Positions 55,558 through 63,581 of a DNA stretch of 64,000 nucleotides are shown here, in pieces. This DNA is from Aeromonas fluvialis (GTDB taxonomy: Bacteria > Pseudomonadota > Gammaproteobacteria > Enterobacterales > Aeromonadaceae), in the NCBI RefSeq assembly GCF_000819885.1, contig NZ_CDBO01000052.1, positions 1 to 64,000 of the forward strand, in the 5' to 3' direction. Below the pieces are notes generated by a model. It was not told the DNA's origin. It searched no databases and saw only the letters and a program-made list of their open reading frames with translations. Within the stretch, counting starts at the first letter, position 1. Each line of letters starts with the position of its first letter. Both the position numbers and the translations under genes were made by a program.

Positions 55558-56778
55558 TTAGATGCCGTCACGTTCCATCGGGCAGCTCATGCAGCGGGCG
55601 CCGCCGCGGCCACGACCCAGTTCTTCACCCGGAATGGAGAGCACTGTGATGCCGGCCTTGTCATATTTCTCGTTGGTGTAGGTGTTGCGCTCATAACCCA
55701 CCACCACGCCAGGACGCACCGTCAGCACGTTGTTGGCATCGTTCCACTGTTCGCGTTCGGCTTCGAAGGTGTCACCGCCAGTGGTGATGAGCTTGAGCTG
55801 ATCCACGCCCAGCGCTTTTTCAATGGCGGAAACAAAGTAACCCTCTTCCTTGATATTCATGCCGGTGGCACCGCCCGGAGTCAGGCTCCAGCAGTTCACG
55901 TCCTTGCGGATCACTTCCGGATAGACGGAGAAGGTATCTATGTCCATGTGGGTCATGACGGTATCCAGGTGCATGCAGCTGCGGTGTTTCGGCAGTTGCA
56001 TGGCGATGACCTGCTTGGCCTGACCGTGTTTGAACAGGCTGCGTGCCAGGTGCTCAACCCCTTGCGGCGTGGTGCGCTCAGACATGCCGATGAGCACGGC
56101 GCCACGGCCGATGACCAAGACGTCACCCCCTTCGATGGTGGAGTTGTCGTAGTCACGATCCTCGTCACCGAAGTACTTGATGAAGTCCTGACCGGCAAAC
56201 TGCGGGTGCCAGCGGTAGATGGCCTTCACATGGTTGGTCTCGCGGCGACGGGCGGCCTTGGCCATGGGGTTGATGGAAACGCCACCATAGACCCAGCAGG
56301 AGGTGTCACGGGTGAAGAGGTGGTTGGGCAGCGGCTCTATGATGAAGTCAGTCGGAGCGTGCATACCCACTACCATGTTGACGCTGCTGTAAGGCATCTC
56401 TGAGTAGGTCAGGCCACCGGAGAGAATGCGGGCCAGTTCGCGGTGCGGCATGTCAGCCAGGAAGCAGCGCACGTCGTTGGCAAGGGAAGAACCGAGGCGA
56501 TAATCGGAGACCTGATGTTGCAGCAGCCAGGTTTTGGCTTCCGGCACATCCAAGGTTTCGGCCAGCAGATTGGTCAGCAGGAAAACTTCGACATTCTGAT
56601 CGCGCAGTACCTGAGCGAATTTGTCGTGCTCCTGACCGGCACGTTCAACAGACAGGACATCATCGAACAGCAGATCCTGGCAGTTAGAAGGGGTCAGACG
56701 CTTCAGACTGAGGTTGGGGCGGTGCAACATGACACGGCGCAATTGGCCAACTTCAGAACCTACATAAAATTTGCTCAT
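55558..56778 (-). CDS. arcA: Arginine deiminase (ArcA)
   Basis: 406 residues. Hydrolyses arginine to citrulline and ammonia. The guanidino-modifying fold is shown by [19 protein letters not shown], the His-Asp region [11 protein letters not shown], and the catalytic cysteine near the end in GGARCMSCP. First gene of arcACBD. It supports anaerobic ATP formation and acid resistance. Its leader carries ArgR-like dyads. Confidence 0.96.
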   Translation of the reverse strand: MSKFYVGSEVGQLRRVMLHRPNLSLKRLTPSNCQDLLFDDVLSVERAGQEHDKFAQVLRDQNVEVFLLTNLLAETLDVPEAKTWLLQHQVSDYRLGSSLANDVRCFLADMPHRELARILSGGLTYSEMPYSSVNMVVGMHAPTDFIIEPLPNHLFTRDTSCWVYGGVSINPMAKAARRRETNHVKAIYRWHPQFAGQDFIKYFGDEDRDYDNSTIEGGDVLVIGRGAVLIGMSERTTPQGVEHLARSLFKHGQAKQVIAMQLPKHRSCMHLDTVMTHMDIDTFSVYPEVIRKDVNCWSLTPGGATGMNIKEEGYFVSAIEKALGVDQLKLITTGGDTFEAEREQWNDANNVLTVRPGVVVGYERNTYTNEKYDKAGITVLSIPGEELGRGRGGARCMSCPMERDGI

Positions 56779-56815
56779 GATTATATTCCGTCTAGCAGTG
56801 GTCCCTGCGAGTGAT

Positions 56816-56836
56816 TGAATAGATTCCTTCTATTCA
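56816..56836 (-). promoter_or_regulatory. Inverted repeat in the arcA leader (ArgR-box-like)
   Basis: TGAATAGA and TCTATTCA are perfect complements separated by five bases, 38-58 bases before the arcA ATG. The half-sites TGAAT/ATTCA are those of ARG boxes, but the spacing is wider than the classical 18-bp box. Confidence 0.5.
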
Positions 56837-56969
56837 TGCTCGTGGCTAAGGCGGGATATTCTTTATGTAGGGTACTCAGCTTGTGTTCTATCCTGCCCTT
56901 GCCTTTCGATGCCGAGGTTAGACCTGCGAACCAATGCAAACTTAGACATTGATCACATTCACTCAGAAC

Positions 56970-56981
56970 TGAATATATTCA
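56970..56981. promoter_or_regulatory. TGAATATATTCA palindrome upstream of arcA
   Basis: A perfect 12-bp palindrome built from ARG-box half-sites with two bases fewer than the consensus spacer, about 190 bases upstream of arcA. Nearby TTGATCACATTCA (56950-56962) contains half of a CRP/FNR-type site. The whole gap 56779-57482 holds no supported gene. Its middle (57060-57200) is strikingly AT-rich with further ATTCAT repeats. Confidence 0.45.
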
Positions 56982-57482
56982 CCGTTCAATCTATGACCCC
57001 GGTAGCAAATTGCGCATTTACCACACAGAACACACTGAATAGCCATGCACAAACACCCCGCTATATTTCAGTTTGATTCATTTTTTATTCATACCAGTTC
57101 ACTGGGATGATTAATCTCAAATAACAAAAACCTTTAAAAATCATAATAATAAAAATTATTCCAAATAAAATTTGAATATTACTCCCTATGTATTGAATAC
57201 ATCGGCGTAACGAGAGGAACGCGGGAGAAATAAATACTCACATCGACCACATTCACTGCATAAATCTTTTCTTGTTCCAGATCATGGCATTGATGCCAAC
57301 CCCATCAGACCAAGCCTCATAAGCCATCACCTCTTTCTGTGGTTCAACTTAATATGCACAAAGTCCGCATCGAGGTGGGCAACCATCCTCGTCTGTCACC
57401 ACAACGCCTTTTGATACTTTTTTCATTAATTGAATTTATTCGTCTCACCTTGCGCTGGCGCCAACCTCGGCTTAACTCAGAA

Positions 57483-57498
57483 AGTGATCCAGATCACA
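57483..57498 (+). promoter_or_regulatory. CRP site upstream of the small secreted protein gene
   Basis: AGTGATCCAGATCACA matches TGTGA-N6-TCACA at nine of ten positions, centred about 35 bases before the ATG at 57526. This position is close to the start of transcription, so it could repress or activate. Confidence 0.6.
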
Positions 57499-57525
57499 CA
57501 TGAATGGCACTACCAAGGAGTTGTT

Positions 57526-57702
57526 ATGAAGATGAAACCCATGCTGTTGCTCGCGACTTTGTTGCTCTCTGCGCTCCCCACCCTCAGTCAGGCTGAAGGA
57601 CCCCCTGCCATGCCCATGGTGGTCTGCCATGTCGACAAGGCCCCCCAGATGCTGGTGCCCGACTATGTCTGCCGCTGGTATGGCGGCCGCGTTCATTACT
57701 AG
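57526..57702 (+). CDS. Small secreted protein, 58 residues
   Basis: AAGGAG five bases before the ATG. Signal peptide MKMKPMLLLATLLLSALP continuing TLSQA, cleavage expected before EGPP. The mature part has about 34 residues, with two cysteines 19 residues apart (VVCHV and YVCRW) that could form a disulfide, and an aromatic end (WYGGRVHY). I do not know the family. The gene is followed by a CGAGAGGAG/CTCCTCTCG hairpin (57712-57734). The upstream CRP site suggests expression under carbon limitation. Confidence 0.7.
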   Translation: MKMKPMLLLATLLLSALPTLSQAEGPPAMPMVVCHVDKAPQMLVPDYVCRWYGGRVHY

Positions 57703-57736
57703 TCGAAACAACGAGAGGAGCATCACTCCTCTCGCC

Positions 57737-57764
57737 TTGTGATGAGCCAAGCCCCTCCTATACT
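57737..57764 (+). promoter_or_regulatory. Promoter of the parA-like cassette
   Basis: TTGTGA (57737-57742) and TATACT (57759-57764) with a 16-base spacer, 36 bases before the parA ATG. Confidence 0.5.
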
Positions 57765-57799
57765 GAAACCAGCGGTTTTCTCATGGATAGGGGAACGTC

Positions 57800-58447
57800 A
57801 TGATCTTGTTGGTCGGTGGAGAGAAGGGGGGGAGTGGCAAGAGCTGCCTGGCACAAAACCTGGCGGTCTACCTCAGATCCCAATTTCAGGGGGAGGTATT
57901 GCTGGTCGACTGCGACCCGCAGCGCACCACCTCTGACTGGATTCAGGAACGCAATGACAACCCGGAGCTGCCACAAATCAACTGCGTTCAGCTCTATGGC
58001 AATATTCGCAACGACCTGCTCAGCCTGAAAAACCGCTACGACTACGTCATCGTCGATTGCGGCGGGCAAGACAACCGGGCTCTGCGCTCCACCATGGCTG
58101 TCGCCACCCACGCCCTGATCCCCTTGCGCCCGAAACGCCGCGACCTCAAGACCCTGCCCCACATGGAAGATCTCATCACCACCTGCAAGATGGTCAATCC
58201 GACGCTCAATGCAGCAGTAGTGCTGACCCAGTGTCCCGCCCTGCCCAATCAGGTAAAACGCATTCTGGAGGCGAAAGAGGTTTGCTCCTCGTTCGGTGTC
58301 GACGTCCTGAACGCCATCACCTATGGCCGCAACGTCTATGACGACAGCGAAGAGAAGGGACTGTCGGTGATGGAGATCGAGCCGGATGGCAAATCCGCCG
58401 AAGAGATCCGGACCATCGCCAAAGAGTTCCTGCAAGTGGGGGTGTGA
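57800..58447 (+). CDS. Orphan ParA/MinD-type ATPase
   Basis: 215 residues. Deviant Walker A GGEKGGSGKSCLAQNLA with the signature lysine, A' motif LLVDCDPQRTTSDW, Walker B YDYVIVDCGG, and the MRP/ParA fold to the end. No N-terminal DNA-binding extension, so it is of the short (type Ib, ParF-like) class. AGGGGA precedes the ATG. The next gene encodes a probable ribbon-helix-helix protein one base after its stop. It is not the chromosomal parAB near gidB. It may be a plasmid-derived partition cassette or a positioning system for a cellular cargo. Confidence 0.85.
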   Translation: MILLVGGEKGGSGKSCLAQNLAVYLRSQFQGEVLLVDCDPQRTTSDWIQERNDNPELPQINCVQLYGNIRNDLLSLKNRYDYVIVDCGGQDNRALRSTMAVATHALIPLRPKRRDLKTLPHMEDLITTCKMVNPTLNAAVVLTQCPALPNQVKRILEAKEVCSSFGVDVLNAITYGRNVYDDSEEKGLSVMEIEPDGKSAEEIRTIAKEFLQVGV

Positions 58448-58448
58448 G

Positions 58449-58817
58449 ATGGGTCTGGCCGATCTGAAGAAAAAGCACCAGCTGCATCACCAGAAAAAGT
58501 TCACCGTCGACGAATTTATCGAAGATGCGGAGTTCTATGCCAAGGGCAAACCCAAGGTGGTCAGCCTTGAACTGGGCTTGCATCGTGATGAAGCCTTGTC
58601 GGCGCTGGCCTTTATCGAGAGTGGCGAGCACCTGAAGCCCAGCTACAAAAAGGCCACCTTCTCCATGAGCACGGTGGCCATCGATGAGCTGGGTAATCTG
58701 ACCCAGCAAGACGGCATGAACAAGTCCCTGTTGCTGCGCCTCTTTACCCACTACTTCTCTTCGTTGACTCCTGAAGAGCGCCAGACCATCTATGAGCGAC
58801 TCAACCAGCGCTCATAA
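58449..58817 (+). CDS. Probable ribbon-helix-helix partner of the ParA-like ATPase
   Basis: 122 residues. The N-terminus is basic and His-rich (LKKKHQLHHQKKFTVDEF). The C-terminal part has the pattern of a ribbon-helix-helix DNA-binding fold: strand KKATFSMS, helix TVAIDELGNLTQQDG, turn, helix MNKSLLLRLFTHYFSSL. In type Ib partition such a protein binds the centromere and stimulates ParA through its flexible N-terminus. It starts one base after the parA stop, so translation is coupled. The fold is inferred from sequence pattern only. Confidence 0.7.
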   Translation: MGLADLKKKHQLHHQKKFTVDEFIEDAEFYAKGKPKVVSLELGLHRDEALSALAFIESGEHLKPSYKKATFSMSTVAIDELGNLTQQDGMNKSLLLRLFTHYFSSLTPEERQTIYERLNQRS

Positions 58818-58913
58818 TCTCTCCATTCAGCTACTCTTTATGTGCCTCGCCTACTCACCCCGAATGACCATCATCAGACTGCAAAATCTGTTTCTGAAGC
58901 AACCAAAACGCCG

Positions 58914-58931
58914 TGTAAGAGATCTGCCATT
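58914..58931 (+). promoter_or_regulatory. GacA/UvrY-type upstream element of csrB
   Basis: TGTAAGAGATCTGCCATT begins with the TGTAAG half-site and AGATCT core of GacA/UvrY sites. It is repeated with one change upstream of the second CsrB-like RNA (62708-62725). It is followed by a TTACATATGTAA palindrome (58930-58941). It is about 200 bases before the RNA start. The remaining gap 58818-59089 has no gene. Confidence 0.65.
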
Positions 58932-59089
58932 ACATATGTAAGCCAACAGCCGAAAAGATCCCCGAGATAATCGGAAGATAAGATCTTAAAATATGAAGAA
59001 GATCAACTTAACTAGCTGTTTATAAATTAATAAATCGAAACGCACTACTTTCGAAATGGCTAATGACAAAAACGTTTTCCAATCTGACG

Positions 59090-59117
59090 TTGTAGCCGGT
59101 TAGAAAATCCTTATAGT
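59090..59117 (+). promoter_or_regulatory. Promoter of the CsrB-like RNA
   Basis: TTGTAG (59090-59095) and TATAGT (59112-59117), 16 bases apart, put the start near 59125. Confidence 0.5.
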
Positions 59118-59124
59118 TACTCAT

Positions 59125-59400
59125 GCACGGACGCAATGAAGTCGGTCAGGAAGATTGGCTGCCAGGGTTGGGCAAATGGACTCACCACAGGATGTGGTAA
59201 AGGACACCTCCCAGGATGGAGAAAGTGCGACGAGACAGGATGACTCGTCAGGCCAAGATGGCTAAAGGACACCCCAAAGGATTGGGAAGGGGAAACCTAA
59301 AGGAAGAGGTAAACAGTCAGGGATTGCAGGGAGCAACTTCGTTCAAGGATCTGAGCGATACGACTACCGGGGGCGACGCAAGTCGCCCCCATCTTTTTAT
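59125..59400 (+). ncRNA. csrB: CsrB-family regulatory RNA (copy 1)
   Basis: About 275 bases containing roughly 15 GGA motifs, many in hairpin loops: CCACA-GGA-TGTGG, CTCC-CAGGAT-GGAG, GACGAG-ACAGGATGA-CTCGTC. The stretch AAAGGACACCTCCCAGGATG is almost the same as in E. coli CsrB. It ends in a GGGGGCGAC/GTCGCCCCC hairpin with a GCAA loop and ATCTTTTT (59368-59399). Such RNAs titrate the translational regulator CsrA and are switched on by the GacS/GacA (BarA/UvrY) system. The exact 5' end is inferred from the promoter. Confidence 0.85.
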
Positions 59401-59486
59401 CTGCTTTTCACCGCCCCATTGCTTGCCTCAGCCCACGGCCTTCTTGCCATAATCTTCCCGACCCTCTGCTTAAGCAAAAATAGATA

Positions 59487-59514
59487 TGAAAAGGGCGCCA
59501 CGATGGCGCCCTTC
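59487..59514 (-). terminator. Intrinsic terminator after hemN
   Basis: AAGGGCGCCA / TGGCGCCCTT with loop TCG on the minus strand, then TTCATA, about 25 bases after the hemN stop. Confidence 0.75.
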
Positions 59515-59539
59515 TCTGTTTTCTGATCGGCAAACAAGC

Positions 59540-60913
59540 TTATATCACGCGAGAGAACTGCTGCTGGCGCGCCTTGTTGCGCAAGTACACGTCGAAACAC
59601 ATGCAGATATTGCGGATCAGCAGCTGCCCCGTGGAGGAGACCTCCAGACCATCCTCCGTCATACGCACCAATCCATCGTTGATGAAGGTCTGCAGCAGCT
59701 TGAGATCGTCGGCAAAATATTCTCTGAAATTGAGCCCGTGCGCCTGTTCGACAACGGCAAAGTTCAGACGGAAATCACAGATAAGCCGCTTGATCACCTC
59801 GCGGCGGATCAGGTCATCCTGATTGAGCGAGCAGCCTTTCCACTGGGCATGACCCAGCTCGCCAACCTGAGCGTAATACGCCTTGAGCTCTTTCTGATTC
59901 TGGGAGTAGGCATCACCGATCATGCTGATGGAGGAGACCCCCAGTCCCAGCAGATCGCAATCTCCCTGGGTGGTATAGCCCTGGAAGTTGCGGTGCAGCT
60001 TGCCCTCGCGCTGCGCCACCGCCAGCTCGTCATCGGGTTTGGCAAAATGGTCCATGCCGATGAACTGGTAACCCTGACCGGTGAGGAAGGCGATGGTATC
60101 CTGCAGCATGGCCAGCTTCTCCTGCGGAGCGGGCATGTCGACCTCTTTCAGCTTGCGCTGGGCAGCGAAGCGACTCGGCAGATGGGCATAGTTAAAGATA
60201 GAGAGGCGGGCGGGATCCGTCTTGATCACCTCTTCCAGCGTATGGTGGAAGCTAGCACGATCCTGATGTGGCAGGCCATAGATCAGGTCGAGGTTGGTCG
60301 AGCGGAAGCCAAGTTCACGGGCCCGCTCCAGCATGGCCTTAATAAAGTCGTTGTCCTGCTCGCGGTTGACCGCGACCTGTACATCCTTGTTGAAATCCTG
60401 CACCCCGAGGCTGATACGGTTGAAGCCGACGTCTCGCAATACATCCAGCATGGTGATGGCGATCTCGCGTGGATCGACCTCGATACTGAACTCCCCTTCC
60501 TCGGCGAACCGGAAGTGTTCACGCAGCATGGCCATCAGACGACGTGTCTGCGCCTCACCCAGATAGGTCGGTGTACCGCCCCCCCAGTGCAGCTGGGTGA
60601 CCAGACGATGCTTGAAGAGCGGAGCCTGTGCCTTGATCTCCTGCTCGAGGTAGTCGAGATACTCGTCAGCCTTGTGCTGATGGCGGGTAATGACCTTGTT
60701 GCAGCCGCAGTAATAACAGAGCTTGTGACAGAAAGGGATGTGCACGTAGAGCGACAGATTGCGCTCAGGGTACTGGCCGGCTGCACGGACAAAATCCTGA
60801 TAGCCGAAGCTCTCGTTAAACTCCAGCGCGGTGGGATAAGAGGTGTATCTTGGGCCGCTGTAGTTATATTTTTCGATCAGGGCCTGATCCCACACTATCT
60901 GTTCTGCTTGCAC
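59540..60913 (-). CDS. hemN: Oxygen-independent coproporphyrinogen III oxidase (HemN)
   Basis: 457 residues (E. coli 457). Radical-SAM enzyme that makes protoporphyrinogen IX for haem without oxygen. The Fe-S cluster motif is CHKLCYYC (near residues 62-69) in HIPFCHKLCYYCGCNK. GGGTPTYL and the substrate-pocket YTSYPTALEFN follow the family. It serves cytochrome formation under anaerobic growth, matching torCA and cytochrome c4 in the window. Start at the ATG at 60913. Confidence 0.96.
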   Translation of the reverse strand: MQAEQIVWDQALIEKYNYSGPRYTSYPTALEFNESFGYQDFVRAAGQYPERNLSLYVHIPFCHKLCYYCGCNKVITRHQHKADEYLDYLEQEIKAQAPLFKHRLVTQLHWGGGTPTYLGEAQTRRLMAMLREHFRFAEEGEFSIEVDPREIAITMLDVLRDVGFNRISLGVQDFNKDVQVAVNREQDNDFIKAMLERARELGFRSTNLDLIYGLPHQDRASFHHTLEEVIKTDPARLSIFNYAHLPSRFAAQRKLKEVDMPAPQEKLAMLQDTIAFLTGQGYQFIGMDHFAKPDDELAVAQREGKLHRNFQGYTTQGDCDLLGLGVSSISMIGDAYSQNQKELKAYYAQVGELGHAQWKGCSLNQDDLIRREVIKRLICDFRLNFAVVEQAHGLNFREYFADDLKLLQTFINDGLVRMTEDGLEVSSTGQLLIRNICMCFDVYLRNKARQQQFSRVI

Positions 60914-60947
60914 GCTCGCTTCCTCTCTTGTTGTTATCGACGGCTCG

Positions 60948-61397
60948 TCAGCCTAGCCGGAAATCCTTCAGCTGGGCCACATCCTTGAGGATCTGAGCCT
61001 CCAGCTCGGCCTCGTAGCCGCTGCGTTCGAGATCCATCTTCATCACTTCATTGCGCTTGAGGGCACGTCTGGCCTCATGAGTCGGCATATCTTTCACCTT
61101 CTCATACAGCCCGTACAGACCCGGGAACTCGGCAACGAACGCTCGCCCCCCCTTGATCTGCAACGCATCAAGCAGATTGGTCAGCCGAATGGCGCCTTCG
61201 GAGTAATCACACTGCCCCTCCTGCACCGCATGGGCAATGACCCGCACACTATCCAGAATTCGCTCATTGCGGGCCGCAATCGCCTGTAACTGCATTGAGT
61301 GCTGTCTTTTGAGTCTCGCCAGCAGCATACCCGCATAGATGGCCAGCCCTGACAAAATCAGGCCGCCCAACAGGGTGGCCAGCATCCATCCACTCAT
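60948..61397 (-). CDS. DUF2489 membrane-anchored protein
   Basis: 149 residues. One N-terminal helix (MLATLLGGLILSGLAIYAGMLLA), then a charged helical domain (NERILDSVRVIAHAVQEGQCDYSEGAIRLTNLLDAL, PGLYGLYEKVKDMPTHEARRALKRNEVMKMD) of the DUF2489 type found beside hemN/yihI in related bacteria. Function unknown. The ATG at 61397 overlaps the yihI stop (TGATG). A GTG one codon earlier is possible. Confidence 0.8.
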   Translation of the reverse strand: MSGWMLATLLGGLILSGLAIYAGMLLARLKRQHSMQLQAIAARNERILDSVRVIAHAVQEGQCDYSEGAIRLTNLLDALQIKGGRAFVAEFPGLYGLYEKVKDMPTHEARRALKRNEVMKMDLERSGYEAELEAQILKDVAQLKDFRLG

Positions 61398-61984
61398 CAC
61401 TTTTTCTTCGGCTCAGGCTTTGGTTCCGGTTTGAAATCGACCTGGTTGAAACGATCCCACAACTCCTCTTCGGAGGCCGGTTTTTGCTCGTCGAACTCGG
61501 CGTCATCGCCATCATCAAACGGCAGCTCATCATCTTCATCATCATCGTTGTCGATGATGCCCAGCTCATCCATCAGCTCCTGATAACGGTCGACGCGCTG
61601 ATCAACCCAGGCCTGCTCGGTCGCTTCCAGGGTTTCACCGGCATCCAGACGATCCAGCAGATCATTCAAGCGGTCATCGTTTTCGATGGAAGCCAGCTCC
61701 TGCTCGGGCGTCATCACCAGCTTCTTCTCTTTCACCGCCTTGGGTGCTGCCGGCTTCTTCTGTTTGTCATCTACCACCAGTACTACCTGCTTGCGGGAAC
61801 CGATACGCGGATCTTTGGACTGGCTGTTGCCAGATTTGTTCTTCGACTGTTCAACTTGCTGACGAGAACCAGCCTTCAGGCCCTTGCGCTTGGCAGCCCG
61901 TTTACGCTCACGGCCTTCCTGAGCACTGACATCAGATTCTTTGCGCTTGCCAGTAGGCTTGCGAGTGGGTTGTTTAGCAGACAT
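61397..61984 (-). CDS. yihI: Der GTPase-activating protein YihI
   Basis: 195 residues. Basic N-terminal half (PTRKPTGKRKESDVSAQEGRERKRAAKRKGLKAGSR) and very acidic C-terminal half (DNDDDEDDELPFDDGDDAEFDEQ), as in E. coli YihI, which stimulates the GTPase Der and adjusts ribosome assembly. LNDLLDRLDAGETLEATEQAWVDQRVDRYQELMDELG is the conserved core. First gene of yihI-DUF2489-hemN. The second CsrB-like RNA lies upstream, as csrC does in E. coli. Confidence 0.93.
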   Translation of the reverse strand: MSAKQPTRKPTGKRKESDVSAQEGRERKRAAKRKGLKAGSRQQVEQSKNKSGNSQSKDPRIGSRKQVVLVVDDKQKKPAAPKAVKEKKLVMTPEQELASIENDDRLNDLLDRLDAGETLEATEQAWVDQRVDRYQELMDELGIIDNDDDEDDELPFDDGDDAEFDEQKPASEEELWDRFNQVDFKPEPKPEPKKK

Positions 61985-62195
61985 GAATGGCTAACTCCGA
62001 AAATAACTGGTTTGACCCGTACCCGGGATGATCTCACCCGGTGGGATACGATGCGAGGAACAGTAAGGCTGGAACAAGAGCAGGATCCCGTACCAATCCG
62101 GCCCAATCAGGCCACTGAACACCGCAGGATCGGTATCCTCTGGGCATGTTGCTGGTATTTTGACACAGAATGGCTAATCGGGTTAATGACCCAAA

Positions 62196-62560
62196 AGAAA
62201 AAAGGCAGCCGAAGCTGCCTTGATATGATCACGGGAGCACTATCCTGAATGTCAAAACAATCTGTTTCGTCCGCTCAGTGACAGCGTGTCGCCGCATCAT
62301 ATCGTGGTGTGGTCATCCTGACCTTATATTGGTCGTTCCTGAATGTGCGCGTGCCTGTTTGACCCGTCTCGACCGCATCCTGCCATCGTGCCGGGGAGTC
62401 TGCATCCCGCAACCCCATCCCGCTCCGGAGATGGTCACCATCCTGATCCTTCAATCCTTTGCCAGCTCATCCGAGCCCATGGCATCCCGCCACGCCAGCC
62501 ATCCTCTGCTCACAACGTCCTGTGGTGAAACCGCAACCCAATCCTGCGGGTGAATCCATT
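62196..62560 (-). ncRNA. csrC: CsrB/CsrC-family regulatory RNA (copy 2)
   Basis: About 365 bases on the minus strand with some 14 GGA motifs (AGGATTGGG, AGGACG, GAGGATGG, CGGATGAG, AAGGATCAGGATGG, CGGGATGC, AGGATGCGG, AGGAACG, AGGATAG). At least one sits in a clear hairpin loop, GGTCA-GGA-TGACC (62311-62323). It ends in AAGGCAGC/GCTGCCTT with a TTCG loop and TTTTTTCTTTT (62196-62222). Its place between engB and yihI is that of csrC in E. coli, which supports the name, though its length is closer to csrB. It would bind and sequester CsrA. Confidence 0.82.
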
Positions 62561-62566
62561 GAGTCT

Positions 62567-62594
62567 ACTGTATCAACTCTATAAAGCGGCTCAA
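62567..62594 (-). promoter_or_regulatory. Promoter of the second CsrB-like RNA
   Basis: TTGAGC (62589-62594) and TACAGT (62567-62572) with a 16-base spacer on the minus strand, giving a start near 62560. Confidence 0.5.
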
Positions 62595-62707
62595 TCCACT
62601 CAAAACATTATCAACCGGCCGAAAAATATCAATATTCACATAATTAATTGATAAGTAATGATTATTTATTATTGCATGCAATTTTATGAGCCTTGGCCTG
62701 CCTTGAG

Positions 62708-62725
62708 AATGGGAGATCTCTTACA
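62708..62725 (-). promoter_or_regulatory. GacA/UvrY-type upstream element of the second RNA
   Basis: Read on the minus strand this is TGTAAGAGATCTCCCATT, identical to the csrB element except for one base. It is about 150-165 bases before the inferred RNA start. The surrounding gap (62595-62763) is AT-rich and without a gene. Confidence 0.65.
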
Positions 62726-62763
62726 GAACGGGGGGATTAAACCGAGAATTATCTGAAAGCCAT

Positions 62764-62796
62764 AAAAACAACGGGGAGCCCAGGCTCCCCGTTTCA
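62764..62796 (-). terminator. Intrinsic terminator after cytochrome c4
   Basis: AACGGGGAGCC / GGCTCCCCGTT with loop TG on the minus strand followed by GTTTTTATG, 26 bases after the stop. Confidence 0.88.
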
Positions 62797-62821
62797 ACTC
62801 AAATCGACCGTATCGACTATA

Positions 62822-63439
62822 TCAGTGCAGACCCGCCACATATTTGGAGAGGGCTTCGATATCCTGATCAGTCAGTTTCTTGGCAACGTCCCGCATCATG
62901 CCATTCGGATCGTTGTCACGCGTCCCGGCACGGAATGCGGTGAGCTGAGCCTTGATATAGGCAGGGTGCTGGCCAGACAGGTTGGGATACTTGGCCTGTT
63001 CGATACCCGAGCCACGGGGACCATGACAAGCCGTACAGGCTGCCAGACCGCGACTCACATCACCACCCATATAGAGTGCCTTGCCCGCTTCGACCACGTC
63101 GTCAGGGACAGCGATAGGGGTAACCTTCAGGCTGGAGAAATAAGCCGCCAGGTCATCCATGTCCTGTTCCGACAAAGGTAACGCCATCGGCCCCATCACT
63201 GGCGCAACCCGGCCAATTTGACCAGAAGCGGCAGCCTTCAGTTCAACTAACTGCTTTTTGATATATGATGCGTGCTGACCAGCAATTTTGGGGTACATAT
63301 CAACCAGGCTGTTTCCGTCCGGTCCATGACAAGCCGCACAAACGGCAGCCTTGGTTTGTCCCGCAGCGGCATCGCCCTTGGCTTGTGCCATCCCCGTTAC
63401 GCCAACCATCAGAGCAAGAGTAATGACTAGGTTCTTCAT
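62822..63439 (-). CDS. Dihaem cytochrome c4
   Basis: 205 residues with a signal peptide (MKNLVITLALMVGVTGMAQA, cleaved before KGD). Two cytochrome c domains of about 90 residues, each with CxxCH (VCAACHGPDGNS and ACTACHGPRGSG) and a later Met ligand (GPMALPLS; NGMMRDVAKKLT). It carries electrons in the periplasm between the bc1 complex and terminal oxidases. The ATG at 63439 begins the signal peptide. The longer frame is not supported. Divergent from engB. Confidence 0.93.
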   Translation of the reverse strand: MKNLVITLALMVGVTGMAQAKGDAAAGQTKAAVCAACHGPDGNSLVDMYPKIAGQHASYIKKQLVELKAAASGQIGRVAPVMGPMALPLSEQDMDDLAAYFSSLKVTPIAVPDDVVEAGKALYMGGDVSRGLAACTACHGPRGSGIEQAKYPNLSGQHPAYIKAQLTAFRAGTRDNDPNGMMRDVAKKLTDQDIEALSKYVAGLH

Positions 63440-63581
63440 GGCGTTCCAACTTTTCGTTATTAGGCTTCCAGATCCCATGCCGCTGAAGGCATGTTAAAAT
63501 AAACGTGTTTAAGCGACGCTATTTTACACCATTTTACAAAAAAGTAACTCTATAACCCTCTATCTCCATGGGGAATTTACG

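Noticed and set aside
59216..59452. 78-codon frame inside the CsrB-like RNA
   Set aside because: It runs through the GGA hairpins and the terminator and has no protein features. The RNA explains the sequence.
62278..62553. 91-codon plus-strand frame across the second CsrB-like RNA
   Set aside because: No ribosome site or domain. The opposite strand carries the GGA motifs, promoter and terminator.
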